A DNA stretch of 64,000 nucleotides, taken from Paramarasmius palmivorus. Lineage: Eukaryota > Basidiomycota > Agaricomycetes > Agaricales > Marasmiaceae. This document shows positions 49,977 to 61,754 of the stretch, in pieces. Each line of letters opens with the position of its first letter. Position 1 is the first letter of the stretch. The stretch covers positions 1 to 64,000 of the forward strand of contig JAYKXP010000054.1 of the NCBI GenBank assembly GCA_037176845.1. The letters run 5' to 3'. The translations under genes and the position numbers were made by a program. The notes beneath the pieces are model-generated. The model searched no databases and was not told the origin of the DNA. It saw nothing but the letters and a program-made list of their open reading frames with translations.

Positions 49977-51424
49977 TCACCTGCCTGCTCTTGCTCTCAT
50001 TACTCTGTCATAAGACTCGCGAAGAGGAGTCCGATGTGCCAAAACAGTCAAGTGGTTGCTGAGATACGGTGGCGGTAGCAAGTCGTGAATAGCCTCTGGA
50101 TTTGACTGTGGCTTTACGGGAGGGAAAAAGGCAATCATTTGAGGACTGGGCGGCCTAGTGACAGCCGGAAGGTGCGCCAATGATGACAATGCCGCAGAGG
50201 ATGAGGATTGGGATATTGTAGAAAGCGTACGATTGCGATCGCGACTCGATTTAGTGGTCTCCCGGGCCGTAGTGGTAGCGGGCAATGTGGCAATCGATCT
50301 TACCGATGACACTGATGTACGACGGGGATGAGAGGTAGCCGTCGCTGAATGTGGATAAGGAGAGGTAGGGGAGACCGATATGGTACTGGGCGATGCTGAT
50401 GCTTTCGTGTATAGCATCGAGTCGTGAGGAGGCGAAGAGGATTTGGTTGATGCAGCATCAGAAGTTGTGGTGAGGGGTGCAAGAGGTGTGGAACGAGATG
50501 GGGCGACTGGTTGACCAAATGATTGACCACGAATGAGGGGATGAGGCCGAAGAGGCGGGTGTTCTACCTTGCTGGAAGTGGAGTAGGTGGATGGTGGTCG
50601 AGTAGATGCCTGCCGCTTCTGGGTATTAGCTGGCCGAGGCACCGGGGGTCGAGTGTCGAGAGAAGAGGAGTGAAGTTGAGCTGGCGCCATATCCGTGACT
50701 CGAGGCTGTTGAGGTTCTGGTTTTGACTTGGGTTTAGGCTTGGTCGGCTCTGATGGGAGAACTACTGGGGGTGCTGGTGCTGCACGAGATGCTACCACGG
50801 GACCTCTGGGGTTATCATTATCTCGGGGGGCAGCGACTCCTGTGTGAGAAGGTCGCATGGTGTTGACACGAGCAATCGGCGTCTCTCCTCCTTGTCGTAC
50901 ACCCAATTCTGACTCTGTCTTCGCAGTGGCAGCTCGCTCTATCGGTATTCTCCGTTCCTCTACCGGTGTCGCCATTGTAGCCTCCATTTCTCCCTCTGAA
51001 TCGTCGCTGTCAACTGGGTTGGGGGTTGTTACACCGCTTTCGCTGGAAACCCATTCGTCATCATCGCCGTCGTCATTGCCTGGGCTTACAGCAACTGTGA
51101 AAGCTGCCTTGGATTTAGGTTTGGCAACGACCGCCGGTGGAGCATGACGCTTCTGCAAAGGCGCTATCTGGTCTTTTGAAGAAACTCGAGACGTCGGGGC
51201 AGGCCGTAAATGTACCTAGAGAAGAGAGCCCAAATAGTGCTTCAGATTGAAGGAATGTAACCAGTGAAATACGAGCTACTTACGTCGTAACCATTTTTTT
51301 TCTGTGGATGTTTTGCGAATTGCTCCTTCTGAGTAAACTGTAGGTTTGGTGTAATTCTTGTAGCAGAAGAAGAACGAGAATGAGGGCGAAGAGGTCCTGT
51401 TTTGTGACCACCTTTGGGTGCCAT
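49977..51424 (-). CDS. Ser/Pro/Thr-rich disordered protein, possibly TORC1 subunit TCO89-like
   Basis: Two exons (donor GTAAGT after KKNGYD) give about 460 residues. The sequence is nearly all low-complexity Ser, Pro, Thr and Ala. Short ordered motifs stand out: LQFTQKEQFAKHP near the N-terminus, DDDEWVSSESG about residue 100, and the C-terminal segment HDLLPPPYLSNHLTVLAHRTP with LRESYDRVMRAR. The DEWVSSESG patch recalls fungal TCO89, the TORC1 subunit, but this rests on memory of a short motif. It is divergent from UTP6 over 87 bp. Confidence 0.55.
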
Positions 51425-51511
51425 TGTGAACCGGGACAAGAGCCGCGTTTGCCGACAAAACTTTTTTTCTTCCCCTCCACCACCTTTGCTCGCTTATTTC
51501 GGTCCGTCATC
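51425..51511. promoter_or_regulatory. 87-bp divergent gap TCO89-like / UTP6
   Basis: Only 87 bp separate the two opposite start codons. A pyrimidine-rich stretch (about 51460-51486, plus strand) is the only visible element. Confidence 0.5.
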
Positions 51512-53786
51512 ATGGAGAGGGTACAGTTCCAGCAGGAGCAGGCAAGTTAATAACAGATCGTCATTCAATTAAATGCTGAAATTAGTGCTAGATGCTCGAT
51601 GAGCTCAAAGACTTGGTCGAGAAAAAACTATTCACAGTGGTAGGTTCACGCTATCCTGCCTCTAGCTCTACTGAGAATGCAGCCTTCTACATCTTAGAAA
51701 GAAACCAAGCAGATAATAAAACAACGGACGGCCTTTGAAAATGCGTTAATACGTCGCGTCGCGAAAAAAGCAGACTTTCTACGATACGCTCAATATGAGA
51801 TGAACCTAGAGTTACTTCGAAGAAAACGGCTCGAGCGCGCAAGTACGTAGCCTGTTTCTCAAAGACTTTTCATATGTAGCTAACTGTTCCTGCAGAAGTT
51901 CCTCCTGGACCGGCGACGGTATCCGATTATGCTCTTGTCCGACGACAGTTCCATATATTCGAACGAGCGCTCAAAAGATTCAAATCTGATGTTGGACTCT
52001 GGACACAATACATCCAAGTCGCCCAAAAAGAAGGTGCACGGTCATTGGTCGGTCGTATAACCGCCAGGGCACTACAACTTCATCCCAACGTCCCTTCTCT
52101 ATACATTATCGCCGCACAACATGAATTATCCCATTTGTCGCCATCTACTGCACGTTCTCTTCTGCAAAGAGGAATAAGAATGAACCCTGAAAGCATCGAG
52201 ATCTGGCGAGAGTATGTCAAAATGGAGCTGGGTTTCATTGAGAGCCTACGCCGAAGATGGGACGTATTAGGGATCAAGAATGGCAAGGGAAAGGAAAAAG
52301 AGAGGCTGTTGGACATAAACGACGGGTCAGATGCCGAAGACATCACCATGTTGGAAGAAGGTCCATCATTAGACGAGGGAATAGCAGCTAGACAAGAGAT
52401 CTTGGATGGTGTGATTGTCAAAACCGTGATCAGTAGTGCTGTTCAAGGTGTGTTGGTCGTCTAATCTTGCGGTTGCATCAACGCTCATGATGCATGAATA
52501 GCCTTGCCCAAGATTGAGCTGTTCGAATCATTGAATGGGTTGATTAATGAATACCCTTCTCCTACAGAATTGCGAGAATCGCTGTTAACACATCTCGATG
52601 GCCTCCTCCGTGCTACAATGCCCGAACATCCGCAAGCCATACGAATCCTCTCCACAAGATTACTTCGTCCCGGCTTGGTTGGCGAGCGGCTAATTGAAGG
52701 GGTGAAGGGTGCCAATACGATGATGCTATCTTCCGCAAAAAATAGCGGGAAAGAGGAAACGCTCCAAGTCTATTCCTATTTTGTTATGGATCAATGCCAC
52801 TCATTGATCGATGACGACTTGGTGCGTTGCTTTGCAACCTGGTTTGAAACACAAGACAACTGACCCCCAATTGTCGGACTCTGCCTCGTGATACCGTTAC
52901 AACAGAAACTGTATCTGGTATCATCCCTGAAGGCCCTAATACATACCCACAGGACGTCCCCATCATTACTGTCGACACATATCAAACTCTTGACAGAGGG
53001 CGCACGGCAAGGCGTCACGGAACAAGAGAAAGTACTGATTACGGCTCAAAGGTACACTTCTCGAGTGCCTGGGTCGGCATGCGTCTGGCTGGCTAGACTC
53101 GCCGCGATTCAAGAGTTTAGCGGAACTAATATTGAAGAAGTATGGGCGGAAGCACGACGTTGCGTGTCAGGTTCGTACAAAGACGTCGCAGCCGTATGGA
53201 CATGGGGCCTTGGATTCTTAGGTGACGAGCGTAAACGAAACGTTCATGAGGTGTGTGATCCCTTTACCGGACTTTATATCGCCTGAACTGACCCTGGTTT
53301 GCTGTATGTGTCTTTATGTGTTTTTTTTTTCAGGAGCTTTTGCGGGAGAGCATGCGCGATTCCTCGCTCCGTGATGTGCATGAGTTACTACTCATGTCGT
53401 ATGTGAGCGTTTTGTCCGAAAGCCGACAAGTACCGGAAACCGGTAGGACGGCAGATACAAATCAGGAAACGAACCATTTGGCGAACTGGTTGATTGGAAT
53501 GCGCCATATGCAAAGAACGTTTCTCACGACTGGGAAGGTATGGCAGAAGGCATTCACGCTAGAGATGCAGGGGGCTGGGGACACGGCTGTCTTGCGGGAG
53601 ATTTATGAATTCTGGAGACGGGTTGATTTGGTAGAGTCTACAGTGGAGTGGGCAAAATGGTTATTAAAAACTGGGAACGGGAAGGAAGCGAAGGACGTGG
53701 TGTCGCGATCGAATAACGAGGAGGTTCGAGAGCGATGGCGGATGTTGGTAGAGAAGGGTGAAGCGGAGGCAGGAGGAGAGATATGA
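51512..53786 (+). CDS. UTP6: UTP6, SSU-processome HAT-repeat protein
   Basis: Utp6 belongs to the UTP-B part of the small-subunit processome and is needed for pre-18S rRNA cleavage. The N-terminus MERVQFQQEQMLDELKDLVEKKLFT is the conserved Utp6 start, followed by RTAFENALIRRVAKKADFLRYAQYE and HAT (half-TPR) repeats (FHIFERALKRFKSDVGLW, RALQLHPNVPSLYI, ESIEIWREYVKMEL). About 620 residues. Two unusual introns: the first (51542-51591) begins GCAAGT rather than GT, and one at 52822-52905 removes an in-frame TGA at about 52861 and restores DDDLKLYLVSSL. The C-terminus is again helical. Confidence 0.9.
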
Positions 53787-54521
53787 AAGGGGTTAAGTTT
53801 TACTTTACTCTGTAAGGGCGATCATGTCAATATGACCAAGATGGCGACAAATAAACTGCGGAATTGCACAATCTCGGGAAAAGGTTGCTGATAAGGAAGC
53901 CTGAACGGCTAGCAAATAACTCTGGCAAAGACTGAGAGATACAGAGTGATCTATGGATGAACGAGTGTAGTACGAGGAGGAGTGTTGAATTTTGATTTTT
54001 TTTGTGGAAAAAATAAGGTATAATTACGTGGGAATGATGAAGCATGTGCTCGCATGTGCACTGTGACGGACGCATGGACTGCACTGTGGCTGGGCTGTGT
54101 CCCATGTGGTTGTATCGGTTTCTTCTTTTCTTCCTACTCCACGTTGGTCTTCAACCAGTAAGTCCCCCCTTCCTCTGGTCCTCGTCGTCCCCATCGTCGT
54201 CCTCGTCGTCGTGCACCTCGACGGTCAACACTGACTCGACAACGTTCACAGGTTTCTTTTCGACTCTCAACGTCCCGGCCTTTGACCAGTGCTTGCAGCA
54301 AATTCGAATAAACCGACGTGGACTCCAGTTCCATCTCGTGTTGTCGTTTTTTGGAGTCTGTTCACCCTCCAGCTGCATGTATCTACGCCTTGGCCAGCTC
54401 AGACACCCAGCTGGTCTCGTCTGAATCGGTATCTCTGTTATCGGACTCGTACCACTTCGCTGTCTCTTGATTGAGAGCAGAGCAGAGCGTGTACAGGATT
54501 ATCACCTTTGGTCAACCCCCC
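53787..54521. other. intergenic / long leader of the Ran1-like kinase
   Basis: About 735 bp. The last about 380 bp are pyrimidine-rich with CGTCGTCCTC-type microsatellite-like runs near 54180-54215, typical of a fungal promoter or leader. No gene seen. Confidence 0.45.
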
Positions 54522-57500
54522 ATGTTGCATTATCCCGTTTATCCACCGCTCTCGTCCCAAGCTCCGAAAAAATCCGTGGTTAAAGACAATAGTGACTATT
54601 TTCGCCCTAATGATCCCTCACCCACCGCCGCTCGCATCCCCTCTGTAACCTGTAAACGTGCGCAGAAAGAGTTTCCTCGTTCTACGTACTCCCCACTTCC
54701 GCCCCCCTCAATTCCTCTCGCCGTTTCTACCAATACCTCTTCTTCGCCTTCCTCTTCATCTCCCTCAACAACCTCATCAAAACCACCATTTCGAAGCCCT
54801 TACATCTCCTCCAGACGCACTCTCAGCAATGCGTCAGCCGCCGATTCTCGTCCATGGTCTTCTTTCACCCCCGTAGACTCTAGGGCTCCATCTACTCCTT
54901 CAGTCGTATCATCTACACTAGAGGATGTTTTTGCGCCTGGTGATATCTTTGGAGAGGGCACCATGCTCCAAGGAGAGACCGTTAGACGAGTTTCGTTTGA
55001 CTCTGGTTCGGACAAAGCGCCTGAATACGAGCAGCCGGCAAGGGAATTTGAAGTGGTCAGGCGGCTAGGTGCCGGCAGTTATGCTGTTGTATACTTGGTC
55101 TGCGAGGTTTTATCCCGACCACCGCCATCGGATGGTAACTTGTCCATGATGGGGTCAATGGAGTTTGACGATAGTCCAGCGTCCCGTCCGTCGCAGCAAA
55201 TACAATATGGACGCGAGTACGCTATCAAATGTTTGTCAAAAGCGAACCTTGACGAGGACGCTTTGGCCGCACAAATGACTGAGGTGTGTGACGCTTTGAC
55301 CTTGTTGATGTTACTTTTTCACTTATGCGTGACTTTGATCAGGTCACTATTCACCAGTCCTTGCGTTCGCACCCCAATATTGTTACACTGCATCGGACTC
55401 TTGAAACTTCTTCCTTCTTATTCCTTCTTCTGGAGTTCGTTCCGGGAGAAGACTTATTTTATTTCCTTGAACAAGCCCGCGATCATTACGAAAACGAAAA
55501 CGATTCCACTAATTCCGCTGACTCTTCCTGCTCTTCACGAACTCCCCCAACCCCAAGCCTTCTTTCGAATATGGACCCTTCTCAACAACTCTCTCGTACC
55601 CGTCTTCGGCTCATCTCATCCATGTTTTCCCAAATGTGCGATGCCGTTGCTGCATGCCACGACCAACAAGTGTTCCATCGTGATATCAAGCCGGAAAACT
55701 TCATTGTGACTGATGGCTGGAATGCTACCCCTGATGGACGGCAAGAACGCAAAGTGGTCGTCAAGTTGACCGACTTTGGTTTGTCGACCACTGACATCCA
55801 GTCCTCTGACATGGACTGTGGCAGCGCACCATACATGAGTTATGGTATGTTTCCTTCCGCTAGCAGTGCAGGAATGGTCCGCTGACGCTTATCGGTTTAG
55901 AATGTCGCAACAACCTAGCTCCCACATATCGCCCCCGTGCGGCGGATGTATGGTCTTTGGGCATCGTGCTGATTAACATGTATGGATTTTTTTAACTTTT
56001 CGGTTTCAATTTACTAATGATGCAATCTTTCATTTCATTTAGGTTGTATCATTGCAATCCATGGACTGATACTGCGCAGGGCGCCTGTAGTTCATTTAAT
56101 CTATATCTCCGCGACCCCGTCAGCTTCTTCATGAACCGTTTTGCTGGCATGACTCTGTCAATGGCGGAGGTTTTGGCCAACCGTGTTTTCAATATCCTTG
56201 AACACCCCGAGGATGACAGCGCGCGGTTTACTGCAGAGGCCTTTGGTGCATGGATCAGAGACCTTCCGGACATACTTGCTCCCCAGGCTCCATCCCACAG
56301 GGGCCATAAGCGCACAGTCTCCATGGCCTCGGCTACTCACGGCTTCCCTATCTCCACCTCCACTCCCATGTCCCATCGTCCCTCCTCACGGCAGGTTTCT
56401 GGAAGCACTCGCGTCCGGACTCCAGCCATTCCTTCTCGCTCTCTATCTCGCGCCCCGTCGTTTAACAGTCCTATTGAGGCGCCTCAATTGTCTGAGCTCT
56501 CAACTGTCATTGATCAAGAAGTCGAAGAGCAAGAGCAGGAACAAGAAGAGAAGGAGGACCTTACACCTGCCGGCATGACATCAAGATCAACATCGACTAA
56601 CAAGCGGCGCAAGCGTGGGGCACGGAAGGGCAAGGGTGCTTCCAGTACACCTGCATCCGGCTGCGATAAGGATGATACGTTAACGACCCTTGCCGTGGCA
56701 TCCCAGTCCTTGGCTCGCGAATTGAGCAGGACGTCGAAAGCATCAGGTTCTGCGGCATTGCAGAAGACACCATCCTTCAGATCATCATCGACCAAGGCTT
56801 CCAAGGCATCAACGAGCGATTCTCGTAGATCTCGTCCATTCGAACCCGTGTCCATGTACGCTCTCCCTACCCCACTCTGTTCTGAGCGTGCGGGGTCTCG
56901 AACTGGCTCGTCTTCGAGAACTTCCAGGACGGTATCTAGCAAGGCATCTACACCAGCTCCACCGGTACCGCCTATCCCTTCCACTGTTACCGCGTCACGT
57001 TCGGCGGTGCCACCTGCGGCACCGGTCAAGAAACCGTCCAAATGGAAGCTCAGCTTTGGAAAAGCACATGCAGCATCCGTTTCACCAGTCGATGATGTAC
57101 CGCTGCCCACATCCCACACCCATTTGGAAAGCAACTCCACCATGACTACCACAGCTAGCAACGTTAGCAATTTAATAATGGGTCTCAGTGCACCACCGCC
57201 TTCCTCAGCATCAAACTACTCGAGCGCAGATGATGCTTCATCATGGCGTAGAGGACGTCGTGGTCGCGACCTTTCGCCTCCTCGTTCTACGAAGAGTTCC
57301 AAGACAGGTGGACGTTCACCTTTGCCTTCATATATGACGGGCGACGGCAACTCGGAGCGCGCCGTGTCACCTAATAGCACAAGGAGTGGTCGTCCGCTTG
57401 CATCGAGCTCGAGTTCTATCGCCTCCAGTAATTGGCGTAGTTCCACGAGCACGGCCTCCAGTGCGGGAACATCCACTTCTGCGTTCACGAGGTACAGCAA

Positions 57501-58021
57501 CAATAGTACCCGCAGCGTATCTACGGCCGCCACTAGCGTTTCTTCGGCCAGCTGGAGAACCAACGGGAAGCAATTGGGTCAGCAATCTTCGCCTTCTGCA
57601 TACAGCCAAACGTACTCGGGACCTCCCAAGAACATAAAGAGTAATTTTCACTCTATTCCTATTTTGTACATGCATGATGCTAATCTTGCTATCTATTCTA
57701 GTCATGGAAGGTGTTCCGTGGGAGTTATTCGAGTTGCCCCGAGGACAACGTCCAGAACCAATCGGCGAAATCTTCAATACACCGCCGCAGCGCAAACAGC
57801 GTTCTCGTAAACCAAAAGATGCTACTGGTCTGGACACTATCAGTGAACGTACTCCGTCGCACAAGGTACCCATGACACGACGGGATGCTTCGACGAGTAC
57901 TTCGGATCTCACCGGTCCTGGCCTTGGAGGAGTTGTAGGAGACGAGAATCGGCCCCAGAAGGCTTTGCAAAAGCAGCAGATCAATGCATTGAGCAAGATG
58001 CTCTCTGCTTTGAGACGGTGA
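54522..58021 (+). CDS. Ran1/Ksp1-like Ser/Thr protein kinase with long disordered tail
   Basis: Five exons encode roughly 1,070 residues. The N-terminal 170 residues are Ser/Pro-rich. The kinase domain follows: FEVVRRLGAGSYAVVYLV, EYAIKCLSK, HPNIVTLHRTLE, LLLEFVPGEDLFYFLEQ, HRDIKPENFIV (catalytic loop), LTDFGLST (DFG) and GSAPYMSYE in the activation segment, then RAADVWSLGIVLINM and NPWTDT. There is an insert with Ser/Pro between LFYF and the catalytic loop. Residues about 480-1000 are Ser/Thr/Ala-rich with a basic patch (NKRRKRGARKGKG). The RDPVSFFMNRFAGMTLSMAEVL segment is typical of the Ran1/Pat1-Ksp1 group, which links nutrients to cell cycle and meiosis. The start at 54522 is the first ATG of the long frame. 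Confidence 0.82.
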
Positions 58022-58445
58022 TTTTTGCCCTGATGAGCAGTGTGGTGAATGGACTGGTCCGTTTTCGCATTGTATTGGTAAAGTAGCTCTATTAACTTGA
58101 CGGTGCGCGAACCATATTGTTGTGCACGCTCTGACATATGGGTCTCCGCCGTCGTCGACCATGGTTGTTGATCACCATAATAATAACTGCACTTGTCTCA
58201 TCATTGACACAGACGGACGCTTGTACAACAGTTTAGCTTTGGGTTTTCTACAGTACTAGACAACAAACGAACACACACACTCCTTTTTGCTGCTGGTGAT
58301 TTCATGTTTTCTTTTTTTCTCTCTACATCACTCGACACAAAACCGTTCGATCGTTGCAATCTTTTCTTTTTTTCGTGTGTTTTTACAGCTACCTAGTCAT
58401 AGCAATTATTTAATGTATTCTCGCAATTCCAATGGTATGGATACA
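58022..58445. other. convergent gap, 3' UTRs
   Basis: T-rich tracts (TTTTCTTTTTTTC near 58305-58375) suit termination or polyadenylation of both convergent genes. No other feature. Confidence 0.4.
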
Positions 58446-59459
58446 TTAAGATAGCGTTCGTTGGTTATTAAGCCTTTCTGCTTCATCGGTCCAGCTGGCG
58501 AAAGCCATGTTTTGCTCTATGGTTGGGCGTCGGGTGGTGTCCTGTGGAATGGTGGAAGGATCGATGAGGATGGCAGATGGTTCGGTCACTGTAGAAGGTG
58601 TTCGGGAGGAGGACGCATCCATGTCCACGTCGTTCTCGACAGGAATAATCGGGGAAGTTGGCTGTTGTTGTGGTCCAATAATCACGAAACGATCCGAAGT
58701 GTTGGTCCTGACGAGATTAAAATAGTATTCCTGCAATAGTTCGCGACGGCACTGGTTGGAGGCAAGGTTGAATGTGAACTTAGCCCAAGTTGCATGGTAT
58801 ATGATCGGGGGAGGAAGAAAGAAAAATGTGCTAACCGTAAGCCGCCAATCAATCATCTGTAGGAATTCCCGTTCAAGAACATTGAGCTCTGATATCGATA
58901 TGCCACCGACTTTGGCGTACAGGCTGTTTGGACAAAAGACATCGCATAGGCCTTTACTTGAGACAGTGATGGCTGCGATGATAAACCGATGGCAAGTGAG
59001 TGATGAAAGGGTGAAAAGGGGAACGCGGCTGCAGATTTGGTCGATGTAATGAAGAATTATAAGAAGACATGACTTCTGCTAAAAGTGTCAGAACTAGTTG
59101 AGAGTCCAAATCCACTTGCAACACACCTCTACTTTGCAATACCTAGCAATACGTTTCAAATAATCCAAGACGCTGATTCCTGGTGCAGATCGCGAATGAA
59201 AGCGAGTAAGACTCTCACTGATAACGTACATCAGCCATCTGCTTCAGGAATACGCAAGAAAGCTACCCACGGAAGAAGGGGAATGCGATCGTTATGGGAC
59301 ATGAGCCGGTCAAGCATATCCGCTGAAATAGATGAATCTGAGGAAGATATGACCCCAGAAGGAAAACATGGAGGTACCTATAAGTTGAATGACATGATCT
59401 ATATGTGCATCCTCAAAATCTGGCGGGAGTTGAACCCTTCCTGAGCCAGAGGATTCCAT
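58446..59459 (-). CDS. PHO85-type cyclin (Pho80/Pcl family)
   Basis: Cyclins of this type bind the CDK Pho85 and steer it in phosphate and nutrient signalling or cell-cycle entry. Six exons join in phase. The ATG at 59459 starts MESSGSGRVQLPPDFED. The cyclin box has LTRFHSRSAPGISVLDYLKRI, then LLIILHYIDQICS, LSSLTCHRFIIAAITVSSKG, the diagnostic YAKVGGISISELNVLEREFL and MIDWRLT, followed by a disordered Ser/Thr/Pro tail ending in QRTLS. About 290 residues. The gene diverges from RPL12 over about 420 bp. Confidence 0.88.
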
Positions 59460-59568
59460 GAACCCATGGCACTATGAGTGTCGACGAAGTGTAGATCAGA
59501 TTTAGTGCAGCCGAAGCAGCCTCCCAAAGATGGAGCCGACTCTCACTGACGACTGCGTATGTTCGGCC

Positions 59569-59592
59569 CCTAACCCTACTGCTCCAGTCACG
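59569..59592 (+). promoter_or_regulatory. HomolE/HomolD-like boxes upstream of RPL12
   Basis: CCTAACCCTACT at 59569-59580 is HomolE-like, and CAGTCACG at 59585-59592 is HomolD-like, four bases apart. In fission yeast and other fungi this pair sits in ribosomal-protein gene promoters. Here it lies about 290 bp before the RPL12 ATG and about 110 bp upstream of the divergent cyclin ATG, so it may serve either or both. Identification is by motif only. Confidence 0.55.
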
Positions 59593-59879
59593 AGACTCTA
59601 TTTGGGTGGCTTCGGGTATTTCCGACAGCTGTATAGTTTTAGTTTACAGTCTACAGTGCGCTCGAAGGCAAAAATATTTACACCCAGAGAGTAAACCTGT
59701 ATCTCGATGCAAACTGAGCACAAAATAACGGTATAATTCTGCTTTAAACCGTGTATTTTCGAGTGAAAAAGGCGTTTGCCGATATCGGAGTTTGAACTGT
59801 GTTCGGCGTGCGAAATCCACATATCGAGACTTGCACTGGAAAAGTTCTTCACAACGCCCAAACCTTTGTCCACGTCGCG

Positions 59880-60544
59880 ATGGCCCCAAAACTCGTCAGT
59901 GCTGTACATTCACCATCTCTCTTCTTGATATCTGAATTCTTGTGCTTTCTAGGACCCCAATGAAATCAAAATCATCTACCTCCGTGCAACCGGTGGTGAG
60001 GTCGGTGCTTCGTCTGCACTAGCTCCCAAAATTGGTCCCTTGGGTCTCGTACGTTCTCTATGCTATCGTTAAGATATCAGAATCTAACTATCTGTCTAGT
60101 CACCGAAAAAGGTCGGTGAAGATATCGCCAAAGCTACATCGCAGTGGAAAGGTCTTCGGGTTACCGTCCAGCTCACCATCCAAAACCGTCAAGCCGCCGT
60201 CTCCGTTGTTCCCTCCGCATCTTCCCTTGTCATCAAAGCTCTCAAGGGTGCGTATCACAGCCATCTTGACTCGAACCCATAACTCATGGATTGTACCACT
60301 TACAGAGCCCCCACGCGACCGAAAGAAGGAGAAGAACATCAAGCACAGCGGTAACATCCCGCTGGACGAGATCATTGACATTGCACGAACAATGAAATCG
60401 AAATCTCTCGCCAAGGAGCTTTCTGGATGTGTCAAGGAGATTTTGGGTACTGCTCAAAGTGTTGGATGCACGGTTGACGGTCAACCTCCTCACGATATCA
60501 TTGACGGTATCAACTCTGGGGATGTCGAGATTCCCGATGAGTAG
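59880..60544 (+). CDS. RPL12: 60S ribosomal protein L12 (uL11)
   Basis: uL11 forms the base of the GTPase-associated stalk on the large ribosomal subunit. Four exons give 165 residues. The first exon encodes MAPKL, then [39 protein letters not shown] (the signature), [14 protein letters not shown], and the C-terminal [18 protein letters not shown] with [13 protein letters not shown]. It ends at TAG 60542-60544. Splitting of the first exon right after a few codons is usual for ribosomal-protein genes. High expression is expected. Confidence 0.97.
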
Positions 60545-60841
60545 ATGAGTTACACTGTCATGTATAGTTTGCTCGCTCGTCTATCTCATATATATTCGTC
60601 TAAACCCAACGACGCATCACAATTGGTCCCGCCAAGTGAACACGTCTTGGTCGATGTGTTGCATAAATGACCATGAAATATGTATATTGTAGGGACTTGA
60701 AAATGGTACAAGACGGATATGAAAAACTCGAGTACTGCATGAGTACGTTAAATCAATTTCCTGCCGAAGTACTTTGCATGCTGTCTGCCGGTGGCGTCAC
60801 TACTATAAACGTCCTGACAGGGAACATGAACTAGTGCAACC

Positions 60842-61631
60842 ATGAGTTTCCTTGCCAGGACTACACGACCAACGCGGTTGCTCGCCTCCCGCGCACTGAA
60901 CCCATACGCACCTACTCGCTTGATTCGACCGAGAGGTCTGGCTACCAGTCAGACAACGCAAAAAGCACCGAGATTCAACCCTATTATAACGCACCTGCTT
61001 GCAGGACTCGCTGGAGGTTCCATAGTCATCGGAGCAGGTATATACATTTTGACTCACGCTTTCCAATCACTCATTCTCAAATCGCCACAGGATACACTTA
61101 TTACCACTTCTCCGGTATCAAACAAGCCATAGTCTTAGCCAAACATGCTAAACAGTTCCTTTTCCAAACTCGAGAGTCTGTTCTTGAAAGACACCCCAAC
61201 GAAGCACTCGAGTTTCTTCGCAAGGCCGCAAAAAGCTACGCCGCTCTCGTACCCGGTTCAGGCATAGTTATTGATAGGATATTCAACTCCGTCGAAACTA
61301 TAGTCGAGGAACACCAGGAAGAGGCATCGGAGATCCTTTTACAAGCCCTGGTGAAAGTGCACGAGATTGTGAAGAAGAAAAATGAGATGGATAATGTCGA
61401 ATTATCAGCAAAGGTTATGGAGGTAGTGGGGGTACATTTGGCCTTGTTGGGTGCATTGGGAGCAAAGGCTGGAGGTAAATTAGTGGATCGTTGTTGCAGC
61501 ACCTTCCAGAGATTCGTCTTGACGTTGGCATGGATCAAGCAAAAGAGAAATGGAAGGGCTTGGCGGAGAAGATCAAGTTCCCTGGCGGCAACAAGTCTAA
61601 AGATGAGCCCGAGACGAAGAATGACAAGTAA
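60842..61631 (+). CDS. mitochondrial membrane protein of unknown function
   Basis: Three exons, roughly 240 residues. The N-terminus (MSFLARTTRPTRLLASRAL) is Arg/Ser/Leu-rich and free of acids, like a mitochondrial presequence, followed by one hydrophobic segment (HLLAGLAGGSIVIGAGYTYY) that may span the inner membrane. Helical and coiled-coil-like sequence follows (EALEFLRKAAKSYAALVPG, VEEHQEEASEILLQ) and a charged Lys/Asp C-terminus ending in NDK. The frame resembles the fungal group annotated as calcofluor white hypersensitive protein precursor; the role is unclear. The second intron is 35 nt (61475-61509) and restores a Lys-rich end; skipping it gives an odd tail. Confidence 0.75.
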
Positions 61632-61754
61632 TTATAGCTATATGCTCTGTCCAGAATGCTTTCTCGTTGTTGTTGCTTTCGTGTACCATTGTAATGATAT
61701 AAACCTCGTGATATTTTGCAAGTCAGATACATGATGCTCAAGTAACCTACATGT

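Noticed and set aside
50530..51147. Long open frames on the plus strand opposite the Ser/Pro-rich gene
   Set aside because: They are mirror images of a low-complexity coding region with biased codons and have no family features.
52855..52865. In-frame TGA in UTP6 as a nonsense mutation
   Set aside because: A GTGCGT donor and CAACAG acceptor in phase remove it and restore conserved sequence.
56514..58137. Minus-strand open frames opposite the Ran1-like kinase tail
   Set aside because: They are antisense to Ser/Thr-rich repeats and show no domain; the plus-strand kinase explains the openness.
59425..59450. T-arm-like GGGTTCAACTCCC on the minus strand, suggesting a tRNA
   Set aside because: No matching acceptor stem, anticodon arm or D arm within 70-90 nt, and the bases are part of the cyclin's first exon in a well-supported frame.
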